In this document: piece by piece, positions 24,946-35,529 of the stretch
How the letters are laid out: every line of letters begins with the position of its first letter
How positions within the stretch are numbered: position 1 is the first letter of the stretch
Source of the DNA: Lepiota brunneoincarnata
Lineage: Eukaryota > Basidiomycota > Agaricomycetes > Agaricales > Agaricaceae
DNA: 64,000 nucleotides
Reading direction: 5' to 3'
Assembly: GCA_023014365.1 (NCBI GenBank)
Contig: JAEBUN010000025.1
Coordinates: forward strand, 124,001 to 188,000
Position numbers and translations under genes: made by a program
The notes under the pieces: generated by a model
Database searches by the model: none
The model's input: the letters and a program-made list of their open reading frames with translations, nothing else
Told to the model about the DNA's origin: nothing

Positions 24946-25192
24946 ATCCTGCTTTGTTTTGCTTTGTTTCGCCTCGCCTCGACGTCCCAGCTATCCAAAC
25001 TTATTCAGAACACATCCCCCTGTCGTCTCACATCGTCTCAAGTTCACGCGTTGAGCGGTTTTATTTAAATCGTTCATTTTCTAGCTGATTTCTCTACTCT
25101 ACCTACAGGATCTGGGTTGAAGCCTCAGTGACAGACGGACGCTGTCGCGCTCGCATCACCAAACCCTTAACACCCCCGTTTTCGTCCTTTCA
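24466..25192 (+). mobile_element. Candidate solo LTR (727 bp)
   Basis: The segment starts TGTAGAGG, ends CCTTTCA (TG...CA, with imperfect inverted ends), and is flanked by CCAC at 24462-24465 and 25193-25196. The unoccupied site is visible in the paralogous sequence near 28090-28110, where the two flanks are adjacent. Just inside the left end is a strong hairpin: outer stem AGAGGTGG (24469-24476) with CCACCTCT (24506-24513), and inner stem GGCTGC with GCAGCC. A TATATATA box (about 24849) and a CT microsatellite (24917-24937) lie in the right half. No internal retroelement coding region adjoins it. The orientation is that of the TGTAGAG end. A related element lies at 55234-55927. Confidence 0.55.
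24917..24937. repeat. CT microsatellite
   Basis: An uninterrupted TC dinucleotide run of about ten units within the candidate LTR, followed by further pyrimidine-rich sequence. Confidence 0.9.
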
Positions 25193-25399
25193 CCACGCTG
25201 AAAACTTCCACATCAATCGTTTACGGGACAAAGGCGGACAAGGCATCTCATAACTTTTCCAAGAACTGAGGTAAGCTCCTCGTCTCTATCTCGCTCATCT
25301 CGACTCAATTTCTGTAAACACTCTTTGTCTCCCATTAGTTGAAGTGGGAAGGCGACTTGTTAACAGTTCCTACACTTGAGGTTGCGATACCATCCCAGA

Positions 25400-26560
25400 T
25401 TCCTTTCTTCCAGAGCGGCTCAAAAAGAATGTGCCAATCGGCAGAGGGTGAAATTCTTGTCTATTTTGTACTGTATACGGGATTGGAGCATCTCCACCAA
25501 TAAATCCTCCGAACCGACACCAACGTAAGGATGCTTTGGTGACACAGGGGTACAGACAACCTAAATTGAAAAGGGGGGGGGGGCGTGATCTGTCATATCA
25601 AATCCCTGTCGAGATTGAGTGCATCAAAGATGACGAATTTACCAGCATTGGGAAGAACATAGAGTTCTTTTTTCTGGCATCCGACCCACCCCTGGAACCC
25701 AGAAACGTAAGGTTGCTCTGCATCGAGATCGCTAAATAAAGTCCCACAAGGCTTCTGCATGTCCCATCCCCTTTCTGCCTAGACAAAGCAGGTCAAAGCT
25801 TGAGCAGACATTCAGCCGTGGGGAGGGGCGGGGAATTCGAAATGTGGTTTCTGGCCAGCTTACATCGTCTTCAACGATAGACCTCGGAGTGTGGGAGATC
25901 TGGCTGACCATATGGAGAGGGATTCACTGGGATCTGGACGATGGGAAACCAACGCAGTGGAGATCACACCCGTTAGCGTGGTGATATCCGGCATTAGGCA
26001 GGAGAATAAAAGGAACTCACGAAATGGGCACATACAAATCAAGGACAACTTGAACTCGGTTATCTGAGGCAAGGAAAGGATTCTGACCAAGTGGGAGTGT
26101 GTATCCTGCCGCTGAAGATGACAATCGTGTGAGAGGGGTGAGAGTGAGAGTGCTGAAGTCATAGGTGATCGTCCGCAGAATTCAGAGAGGTAACATAGTC
26201 AGAAGGGAAGGACACCAGCCCTATAGTAGCCACTTCCGTGCAGGAAGGTCGTGGGCAAAACTGTTTGCTTTGTCCTGGATATTACATGTTCCATTTTGAC
26301 AACCTCATGGTTGCGAACATTCCTTCTTTGGACTGTTTGCATAGGACAAAGGAAGCTACTGTGTGGCGCACCTGAGGTGTAACGGGGGACCCGCTCAAGA
26401 AATCTGAAAAGCGCAAATAACTTGCCCTTTCCCCTACACCCCCCCTCACCATGTCTCCCCAAGTCATCCTCATTATTAACCAGCCATACGGAACGACTGC
26501 TAAAAGCCTTCTTCTGGACCTGTCCGTGAGCCTCTTACGCCTGCCCAAGTCTCCATGGCT
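25400..26560 (-). pseudogene. F-box/LRR-like relic (module M5)
   Basis: Minus-strand segments (25860-26162, with QITEFKLSLICMCPFREF and MPDITTLTGVIS) match 10520-10984 and 12979-13656. The 5' side (26199-26560) is shared with 13700-14045. The copies are broken by indels and stops. Confidence 0.35.
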
Positions 26561-26589
26561 TTTTTCTCATGCCCAGTAAATCTAGAAAA

Positions 26590-28240
26590 CCCCAGACGAT
26601 TCGTCCTCCTGCCCCCCCCCTCCCCGGCACACCCCTCCCCATGGCTCCCCTCTCACCAGCCATGCCCACCACTTCAATCCTGTTCATTGAATAGGGTTCT
26701 AAACTGGCTTGCTAGATGCTCTCCACGGGTCTTTCCCTTCCTCTCGAGTCTCAAGTTTGTTTTCGATTACCTTGCCATGGATGTCAGATTTCCGCCTTAT
26801 TCAACGTCGCGGAGGTTCTCAATTCCTGAAATCAATCTACCAACAAGCTGTGATCAAGAATATCACCACAGTCATTAAGCCTCCTGCGAATACAACCCAA
26901 GTCGAGGAGTCCGAGTGGGCCCAACCGTCGTGTTGCTCACCAAGAGAATAGAGCGTTTTCTGTATTGAAGGTACGACCCCGTTTTCTCATTGGAGGCGTG
27001 TTGTGATATGAGCATATCAGAGGCAGCGTACGATGTTTCCAGGGTCGCCGAGGGATGGGAAGGGGGGCTGCCGGCGGGTCGGGTTTGGATCAAGGGGTTA
27101 TCCGCGCTCCAACTTCTGGCAGGTCTAGTCTACTGTTGGAAAAGCTGGGGTGATATCGGCTGTCATTACTGCGTGGTGTCGAGTAGCTCCTTCTCAAGCA
27201 AATTGCGTCAACACGAGCTGAGGAGGCACTCCCCCAGGTGGGTGTTGCGGGACGGTCATTTGCGATGCCTCAGGCAAGTACGCATCAACACGTTGACACC
27301 TCTCTTTCTCGCAGTCAATGCTAATCGCCAGCCAATTCCCAGCGCAATCAGGATGACAATGCTGGAACCTCTGATCTCGCATGCATGTCTACCACCGAAA
27401 ACCTGGTGTATTGGCTTGGATGACGACGATTGTTGATGGCGCGACGGAATGTCCCATTCGGCTCTTCGCAACATTTTTCCTCGGCCTGTAAGCGCAAAAT
27501 GTGGACATCCCGAGTGATTTGAACTTGACACTGAGCATACCGACTCCTGATCTGATTGGGGATGGGCTAGTGCTGGTGGGAGAGTTTGTGGATTAGGAGG
27601 TTCAAGACGCCTTTCAGCACTCTCCCTTGTCCTTGCTTCATCGTGGGAGGGGTGGAGGAGGCAGGAAGTAGGGTGGGCTAGCGTCGGGCTGTGATGGAGG
27701 TCCTAGGTCGTTTGGTGCGTCTGGCTCTTCCATCACCCGTTAACTTTGTGAGCTGAGGATTGCAGGCACCTACTTTGCGTTTAGTGTTCATGCAGGTAAA
27801 ACCTAAGAACGCCAAAGAGTTACCCGACAAGGGCAATCAGTTAGGCTCACGCACGCGGGATTGGCAGAGCTCTAGGTAATCCCGACTTCACTCCATAGAA
27901 TTTATGCGCTTGCTATCTAGGCGTGTGGATCGAGGAACGCTATCATGTTGTGTGGTAAGTGCGTTCCTTCATTGCTTTGCAGAACCCCGCCCACAGCCTT
28001 TAGTATATGAATAGGAAATGCGGAGCGTCTATCATGCGTTATTCCTAAGATACAAGTCTAGGGGACCAACCTTAAATAGATTGCTACCTCGGGGCACACG
28101 GCGAAGCTTGCTCTTCCATCGTTTATGGGCCAAAGGTGGCCAAGTTATCTCGTAATTCCAAAATCTGGCTTGGATGAAAGTCTCGGAAACTGGGGTAGAT
28201 CTCAAGACTCGGGCACATAATCGCCCTCCATTGTACTACA
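26590..28240. repeat. Decayed fragments of module M2 and flanks
   Basis: 26590-26890 matches 21320-21600 and 35380-35660. 26880-27330 matches 37070-37500. 27890-28240 matches the two flanks of the candidate LTR (24230-24465 and 25193-25350), providing its empty site. No gene is supported. Confidence 0.4.
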
Positions 28241-28620
28241 CATCAGCTGTCTCGCACGTGTCGACATTTTGCGAGACCACTATCACCGTCAGTTAACTAG
28301 ATTTTGACGAATTGTGTAGGGCGAGTGTTAGCATGACTTATCGAGGGTCCTCGTCTGGCTGGGTGAGAGTAGAGAAACGGTCAGGACACACGACCATTAT
28401 TGCAACAAGTCGACTGTGACATTCAATCGGAAGATTTGGGTGGTTCCTCGATGCTCGAAGTGCTTAAGGAGGGAACGGACTCGTAGATCCATCACAATTG
28501 AAGTCTGTTATTACAGACGTTTATTTCGTAAGGTCATGGGAGTATGGTAATATGATCAATATAGAATATTGCCACAAAAATCGGCAGCTGCAGCTCCCGC
28601 TCAACACTGTGATTTACTCA
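28241..28620. other. No supported gene
   Basis: I see no motif, frame or internal similarity in this stretch. Confidence 0.3.
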
Positions 28621-28922
28621 GTTTAACCTAAAGGGCATGGAGAGGAATGCAACGTTCCATTATGTTCGGAGTTATCGTCTCTGTGCCTGAACCATCTATA
28701 TGCGGCCCTTGTTGCGTACGAGTGAGTGATTGAGTGTCTGTCCGCCAATGATAAGCACTCAATGTGGGGGGTGGAGTAGTTGTTCCACGTTGGAACTTCT
28801 CAAGGGGACACGCCAACGACAGATGATGGGGAGCGGAATCAATAACACCGGCAGTCCATGTATATGTACTGTACATACAAAACACGAGAGAGCTTCTCGG
28901 TGAACTCCCACCTCACTTCCGG

Positions 28923-29655
28923 TTAGACAGCAGCGGGTCTTTCAGTGTGCACCGGAACAGGTTTTTCCTGTTCTCCTGTTGCAGGCGGGTCCCGGTGAGC
29001 AGCATCAGTGGGAGCGGATTTGGTCACGACGGGCTCGGAAGCGGTCAAGCGACGCAGGTGAGAAGCAGTTACGAAGAGAACGACGACGGCTATGATTGCG
29101 AACACTGCAGTTATCCAAGGAATGATAGCCACGAGGCGCACTAGAACGAGAAGAGATGGTGTGAATATAGGCGAGGTGGGGGGGGGAACACAGCATGTAA
29201 ACTTACGGTACCACGAGCGTCTGTATATAGAATTGATGCCCAATTGCTGCCCAAGTGCTCCAACTGTTCCATTGGGTATGCGGCTACCATTGACTGAAGC
29301 TGTAGCGTTTCTTGTCGCAACAAAGAGCATGAATGGGACAAGGGCAGCAATGAGTCCGAGCGCGCAGAAAGTAAGGAAGCCAGCTTGTAAGATAAGAACG
29401 CTATGCCGGGGGGCAGAGGACAGATGAAAGCAAAGGGAGACGAGATCTAGTGTCGTGGCAAGGATGATAAAGGAAAGAGCTGCAATAACTCCTCCAGATT
29501 GCGTAACGTCTGTAATCTATATGCGCGATGTTGGGTGAGCATGACGGCCTAGAGGATGTCATCATACCGTTCATATTGACTTGAGCAGCAGAGATTCGGA
29601 ATGTGATGGAGGTGATGTGGCTGCACTCCAGCAGAGTTGTTGTGAATAAAAGCAA
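28923..29655 (-). pseudogene. Tetraspan membrane protein with replaced first exon (block A side)
   Basis: Exon 2 (29509-29207) and exon 3 (29140-28923) are open, correctly phased and keep helices 2-4 and the hydrophilic tail. The last part of exon 1 (FRISAAQVNMNG, ending at 29568) is also present. The start codon and helix 1 of the intact gene (6701) are absent. Upstream of TFRISAAQ the sequence switches to that of module M4/M2 (SHITSI...), and I find no ATG in frame. It is therefore either a pseudogene or a chimeric gene with an undiscovered start. The 3' flank (28620-28900) matches the flank of 7567-7860. Confidence 0.55.
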
Positions 29656-29729
29656 TTAGCAAAAGGTGGCATGAAAACGAGGAAATAGGAGCTCACCGAA
29701 ATCACATGGAAAACTGAAGTAGAAACACC

Positions 29730-31080
29730 CAAATTAACGTGCATTTGGTTGACCTCTTCCTTACGGAAAAGGTCTTAAGCCCAAGCCCCACGGCAAGGGA
29801 GCACGAGGGCTGGAGAGACCCTTGCTTGGGGAAAGAACACGTACCTGGCCTTTTGTACCTACAATCTTTTTCAAACCGTCAGGGCGGTCCTTTCACTGAT
29901 CAACAAGTAATCCCTATTCTGGCCACATACCTGCTTTCGAACCTTTGAAACGAAATACTGACCGTGTATTTTACTTACATTTAGTTCAAGTCTGAGAAGT
30001 GAAGACCAAGGAGACAACAGCAAGGAGGATATTGCAAGCAGTAGACAGACAAGTAATCCAATGGCCGGCCACACATTAAGTCCCCAAGTCTTCCAGGGTC
30101 ACACATCACAGACAGAATTAGTCATTGTCCCCTCCAGAGATAGGCAAGTACTCGCGAGAATAGCTCCAAGTACCAACAGCATTTACGATGACAAAAGGAC
30201 CATTGGGGATCAGCTTGAGGAAGGAAGAACATAGGTATGAAAATGCCATAGTGGCGGGAGAGCGGGGAGAGGGAGAGAGCAGTGAGGATGGCACAGCGCA
30301 GATAGTTCAGTCATCCAGTCATTGTCCTATGGTTATTGACATTAAATGTTGCCCACAGCCGAAGCTTGGTGAATAACAAAGAGAGAGAATCGCGTGGGCC
30401 CATGGTCGTTGCGTAGAAGTCATCTGCGTGGGTATAGTGATGGTCTTCAGTGAGGATACATTTGACAGTATGGCGGCATACTCACCATCAAGGCAGTTCG
30501 GGTGCCGGTAGGAGAGTCGCGACGACTCGATCAACCACCGACACCCCAGCAGGTGTCATGAAGTAGGAGCAGAAGAAGGCGAAGTCAAGAGAAGAGGGGA
30601 GAAGGAAGAAAAGCTGTCCGGGAGGTTACCAAAATTTCTTGGGGGTTTACATATACTGTCCCCGCAATCCGTCCAAAGAAAGGAAAGGCCAAGACGATGA
30701 TGGAACTACCCAAATCACAAATCAAAATGCGATGTGTAACACTCAGGGCAGGGGAACGGCGCTTGCAACACTCCTTCTTCGGTTGCCATTTCCGCCGAGC
30801 GCTCTCCGGTGTTCAAATATCTACTCTAGCCCCCCCCCCTCCTATGCCATCCAAGGTGTATCTTTGTGCTCCCCTCCATGAACCACAGCTTATGTTTCGG
30901 TAAACTGAACGAATAATTGTCGCGGAAAGGCTCCCGGGCTATGGCGCTTTGTCGGACCCACATTTGTAAACGTTAGTCGATGGATGCACAGTATTTACGT
31001 TTGCGTGACATGGAGTAGGACGCCCGTTGTTACCTTTGCGTATCGAGGCGTGATACTCCTTCCAGCATCTTCATTACAAG
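29730..31080. repeat. Module M4 in block A
   Basis: Contains the ~105-bp segment at 29738-29850, 'acgatgatggaactacccaaatcac' and 'cacatttgtaaacgttagtcgatg' (about 30960). Paired with 52610-53990. No intact gene. Confidence 0.5.
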
Positions 31081-31099
31081 CGACTCATTAGTCTTCTGG

Positions 31100-32320
31100 T
31101 AGTAACCAAATCTCCTGCCCAGGGAGAGGACTGGGAAATTGAAAATGCCGTAGCATCTTGAACTCAACCTCCTCTTTTTCGCACGCCCTGCAGAATTGTC
31201 CAAGATCCTTTTTCTTTGTGTTTTTGACCCCCGAACCTGCGTTATTCCGGAACCCGCGCAGCATGCTACCTGGAGAGCCTACACTAAGGCCCAAATTCCA
31301 AATTCCAGAACTTTACCTGCCCTCCGGCGGCTCAAGCCAAATAGAGAACGCCCAGAACTGATTTTGCAATCCAATTAGGAATGGTTTTTCTTGGCTCGAT
31401 TGTGACTCGAGGTGCCTTGCTTTGTCTTTGCACGTGTGAATGGGTCACAGTAATCCCAAGGTTCATAACGGCAGCCCCAACGCACAACCACCGTGAGTCA
31501 GATCAAACCCAAAGATCCGTTCATTCTAGAAAGCTCTTGGAAGGAAATCTAGGCCAAAACTTGTCCGAACGACTAGCCCGTGGACGGCGGGGGCAGAGAC
31601 AATACCCATCCGGGTGCTTCAAGTCTTACTCATCGTGGTTGTTCTCTTGACCTCTTCCCTCCCTGCTACACCAAGGGAAGTGTGGTCGTCCGAGACCGTC
31701 CTACGTGAAACATCGATGGTGTCCTTTTGAGAGGGCAGCGGAATATCACACCGATTGATCTTTTCCTGCCTCTCGCCGACATTCCTGCTGTGTGTACTGT
31801 ATCCAAATTTGGCTGAAATGTTGTTGACTGATGCAATCCGGCGGTGTTTCAGCATCATAGAAATTAACCCAAAAACTGACAGCACCTAGTCGCTACGTTT
31901 CGTTTAGCTAATCGAAAGTTCCAGCCGAGTTTCCCGGGCGGTGGAAGGTACCTCATGCCCCGATGTAGATCTTCTCCTTTGCCGCGCCGCCGCTTATGGA
32001 CGGTTTCCATTCAACCTTTCCGTGATTTTCTTCCCCTTGAACCAGCCGGGACAGCTCTCCGCTGCATATTTCGATTACAACCAGGGTCCATCCTTCCTCA
32101 GATTCACTGGACGTACAGGAAGGGAGGACGAGTGGGACCAGCCGGAGCCAACATCGACTGGGTATGTTTTGTTGTCATTTTACTGGGTGGGGTATGAGAT
32201 GAGGATCTAAGGCGGGAAGCCCTGGCGACATTTTGTGAACAGAGGTTGAGAATACCAGGAACGCGATGGGAAGCGCTTTCAGGAATAGAAATAGACGTGC
32301 TGGCCCATATTTGAGAAAAA
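31100..32320 (+). pseudogene. Module M6 in block A, unrecognised relic
   Basis: Several plus-strand open segments (31158-31361; 31381-31650; 31941-32210 with LNQPGQLSAAYFDYNQGPSF) are kept almost unchanged in block B. They cannot be joined with confidence, and there are stops between them. I recognise no family. Similarity to the older copy at 18420-19010 shows different frames open, so this is probably decayed. Confidence 0.3.
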
Positions 32321-32610
32321 TCTGATGGCAGGACGAGATATGATATGGTCAAGAGCGAATGAATGTCTCTCTCACAGGTATCTTGAACTTCCGACAAACA
32401 GGTGAGGTTGAACACTTGGTCCGTGCCCATTACTCACATGTGGTCATCCAGAAGATGCTGAACCGTGTGGCCTCCCAATGCCTGATCCCATACGATATAC
32501 CTCATGAAAAAAGCGCGTGACAACCCAGAAGGTCAATGAAATACATTCAATTGCATAGGCAAGTGTACTGAAGCTGCTAGTACCACGAATATAAATGCCG
32601 GTTAGCACAT

Positions 32611-33074
32611 CTAATCATCTTCCCCTAGGGGAAACACCTGAGCAGGCAGAACGAGGTGAATTGGCTGAAGTCGGGTCGAGGACATAGTTGTTAGCTCACC
32701 TGAGATTGGCTCCGGGTGCGATCGGACGCGCGGCAGCCACGACATCTGTTCCCTCCGTACCCCCGGGCCTACTGGATCTGTGGAAATCATCTGGCATCCG
32801 CATATCTCAGTGTGAGTATGATAAAGCCAGGACAAGGGCCCCGGATGTCCACCTCACGAAGAGGCTTCCAAGGACGCGCCTCGTCGTTGGCGAGCTTGGC
32901 ATCATTGAACTTCAATGGGACGGGGGGATTCTTGGGCGGGTGGGATTGGAGATTTGGAACGATTTCGTTCAACTCTCCTCGAGGTAGCCTTGGCAATGAG
33001 GCATGGGTAGGGAAGGCTGAGGCCGTAGACACCAACATGAGGGAAAAGGCGATGAAGTTTACGAGGCTGGCCAT
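32611..33074 (-). pseudogene. Heme-thiolate peroxygenase (UPO/chloroperoxidase family), internally deleted
   Basis: From the ATG at 33074 the protein begins with a signal peptide (MASLVNFIAFSLMLVSTASA). It reaches PWKPLREVDIRGPCPG, the N-terminal motif of secreted unspecific peroxygenases. Cys81 corresponds to the axial heme thiolate. Immediately downstream, instead of the expected central helices, are sequences resembling the family's C-terminal region. They are EGTDVVAAARPIAPGANL (about 32705-32770), a NYVLDPTS segment and a VFPLGEDD end with stop at about 32611, in different frames. The acid-base Glu region and most of the heme pocket are gone. The intact family uses hydrogen peroxide to oxygenate substrates outside the cell, and this copy cannot. 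The same deletion is in block B. Confidence 0.7.
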
Positions 33075-33519
33075 GTTGTGTATTGCTAATGAAAGTGTTT
33101 GTAAATGGTGACTCTATGAGAGGCTCGCTGAGCGCTTTTATATGTTTCAGGGGTGCTGCTGCAGGGAAGGAAGGAACTTACCATTCTGCTACCGCTCATC
33201 GTAGCATTGGACTGTCCTGACGCGCCACCTGAACGCCATGTGCGCTGCAGCCTGCTAACGCGAGACCCAGCACTCAGTCAACTCTTGACTGTAAAAAAAC
33301 CAGTGTCATTAAGAATAAAGAGCATCCGTCTTCAGTACGACACGATCAAGTAAGGCTTTTATGGCACAGCACCTTGGCTAATGCGGCAGTTGGACAAGAG
33401 CAAGGTGCATGACGGCCCGCGCTGGCAATCAGACTTGTACACCACAAACTGCTGCGCTCCGCGTCGTCGCAGGGCCAATCGTCAGCGCCGGAGCGTAGGG
33501 CTGGTCCCACCTGAATCAA

Positions 33520-35500
33520 GATAAACCAATGAGTCACCGCATGGGAGGCATGGCACCAAGCTCAATACAATGGTGACCCACCCGTTCGTGCCTCGGTGGG
33601 TGGGGTGGCGGGGAGACTTTCTTTTCTTGGGGTTCATCTGCAGCAAGAGGAACGTTCAGAAGAGTCTTTGGGTCCCCCGAGGGGTACCTGACTTCGGGCT
33701 AGGCTATGGAGCTATCAGTTGACAATGGAGGGGCAGGACTCGGTATGTAGCTAGGACATACTTCATAAGGTGCATAGGTGCATCTGTGGCGGGATATTTG
33801 GACTTTGCGCGGGGGGAGGAGGGGGAGAGGTTGGGAATCGGGTCAATCATCGGGGGTAGTGGTAGGCTATGGAGTTGTGACTTGTTAGTTGAAGGCGGAG
33901 CGGTTCGGCTCGGCGAGTGGCTCGTGCGTACCGTGCTGGGGTGCATCAGAGGCCAGCTCATTGGGTTCGGGTGGGGAGGGACCAAAAATCGATTGAACCG
34001 CCGCGGTGACAGCAGGGCAGGGGGTAAGACTCCAAGGGCTCCATTGATCCATCAGCTGGCCAGGAAAACCACGCCGGAGCCTTCGATTAGCCGAACAGAA
34101 TGTGGTGTCCAGATCTTGTCGATTTCTGCGCTGCTGGACACATTCAAACCGTGGCCAGCAACAGCACCTTGACCATATATAGGCATGATATATACAACAC
34201 GAACCCCGGCCAACGGCTGGGAAGGTCCGCTGATGGGCCACGCTGCTGCCCTTTTCCTAGGACACCCTCATGAATTACACAGGATGTACGAAATTGGTGC
34301 ACGCGTCAGGCGCTGGCAGAGTGTGACCTGGAAAGGGAGGTCAGAGGGGGCACAGTTGAAAGAACGTTGATGGGTTTGGTTGTCTCTACTCTATCTAGAG
34401 GCATTCCTAACTCACCTCTAGGGCGTTCAACGGTCCGTCAGTCATACGAGTTGTGGCCTCCAGTGCCGATTGAGGAGCTTTCCGAGACGACAGAACAGGC
34501 AGATCTCTGAGTTCGAGATTGAATGAAATGGGTCTTGTTTTGGGGTAGCTCTTACGAACCTCGGGATCATCACCTTCGTACCGCTCACACGGGTGCAAAT
34601 CCATTACAAGTCCCCAAGCTATGGAGCTTTCCCTGTAGGTGAAGCTCGTTCTTGGGCACCGTCTGCTTCAAAGCAGGCCCTCCAGCTGAGCCACTCAATG
34701 TATAGATAGGATTGCGATTTACCTGTTGCGGCCTTGGAACGAACTCCGCCAGCAGCATGCCACAACCTAAAACGTGACACAAGGCAACAAGGGTCAGCAA
34801 CAAATCAAAGAAGCGCGAATAATCGCGCATGGAACGGAGTAATTGAGTTCAGGATGTCATCATGCATTCAATTTCCCTCGGCTCCCGCCGTTGTCCAAAA
34901 CAGAATTTTTCGAGTCAGAAGTGCCAGTGGACTGATGGATTTTGCGTCGGTGGGTAGCACTCCGCGCAACGCCGCAATGGTTCTGACCAGGCATCGATAT
35001 TGTTTAACATTTAACGTCATAGATTATCATTTACTAATGTGGGTCCTGCGATGAATCGCAGCCTTGCAACTTCACCGGAGTGGTACTGTGGTAGGTGGTC
35101 CCTGGTCGGCCGTCAACTACAGTCATAAGTGTTCCCTTGCATGAGAGCACTCGAGGAACACAGGAGGTGGAGAAGGACCCCGGTTCTACGATGACGGCTG
35201 GGCGGCAAAGTTGTGACCGAAAGTGAAGTGATCTTACCGCCCTAGTTTTATCCCGAGTATTACATATTCGGCCTGGGCTTCTGATTCGGGCGGTTTGACA
35301 GCCTCATGTTGAGCTTTCTTTCTTTGGACTGGTCCTGAAGACAAAGCAAGCCATGCCCAGTAAATCTAGAAAACCCCAGACGATTCGTCCCCCCCCCCTC
35401 CCCGCACATCCCTCCCCATGGCTCCCCTCTCACCAGCCATGCCCACCACCTCAACCCTGTTCATCGAACAGCATTCTAAACTGGCTTTCTAAATGCTCTC
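33520..35500. repeat. Module M1, copy 3 (block A)
   Basis: Collinear with 610-2480 and 19860-21500 but more diverged from them than from its block B partner (57285-59270). It includes the minus-strand relic at 34407-34830 and a C-run near 35388. Confidence 0.6.
34407..34830 (-). pseudogene. Unrecognised two-exon relic, M1 family copy 3
   Basis: The start segment reads MRDYSRFFDLLLTLVALCHV, a signal-like hydrophobic N-terminus, with a GT donor after RPQQ (about 34722). The next segment has DLHPCERY, DDPEVRKSYPK and NLELRDLPV and ends at a plausible donor ('ctagaggtgagtt' near 34420). The two segments are in incompatible phases at the best acceptor. Identical in block B (58174-58597). Family unknown. 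Confidence 0.4.
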
Positions 35501-35529
35501 TACGGGTCTTTCCCTTCCTGTAGAGCCTC

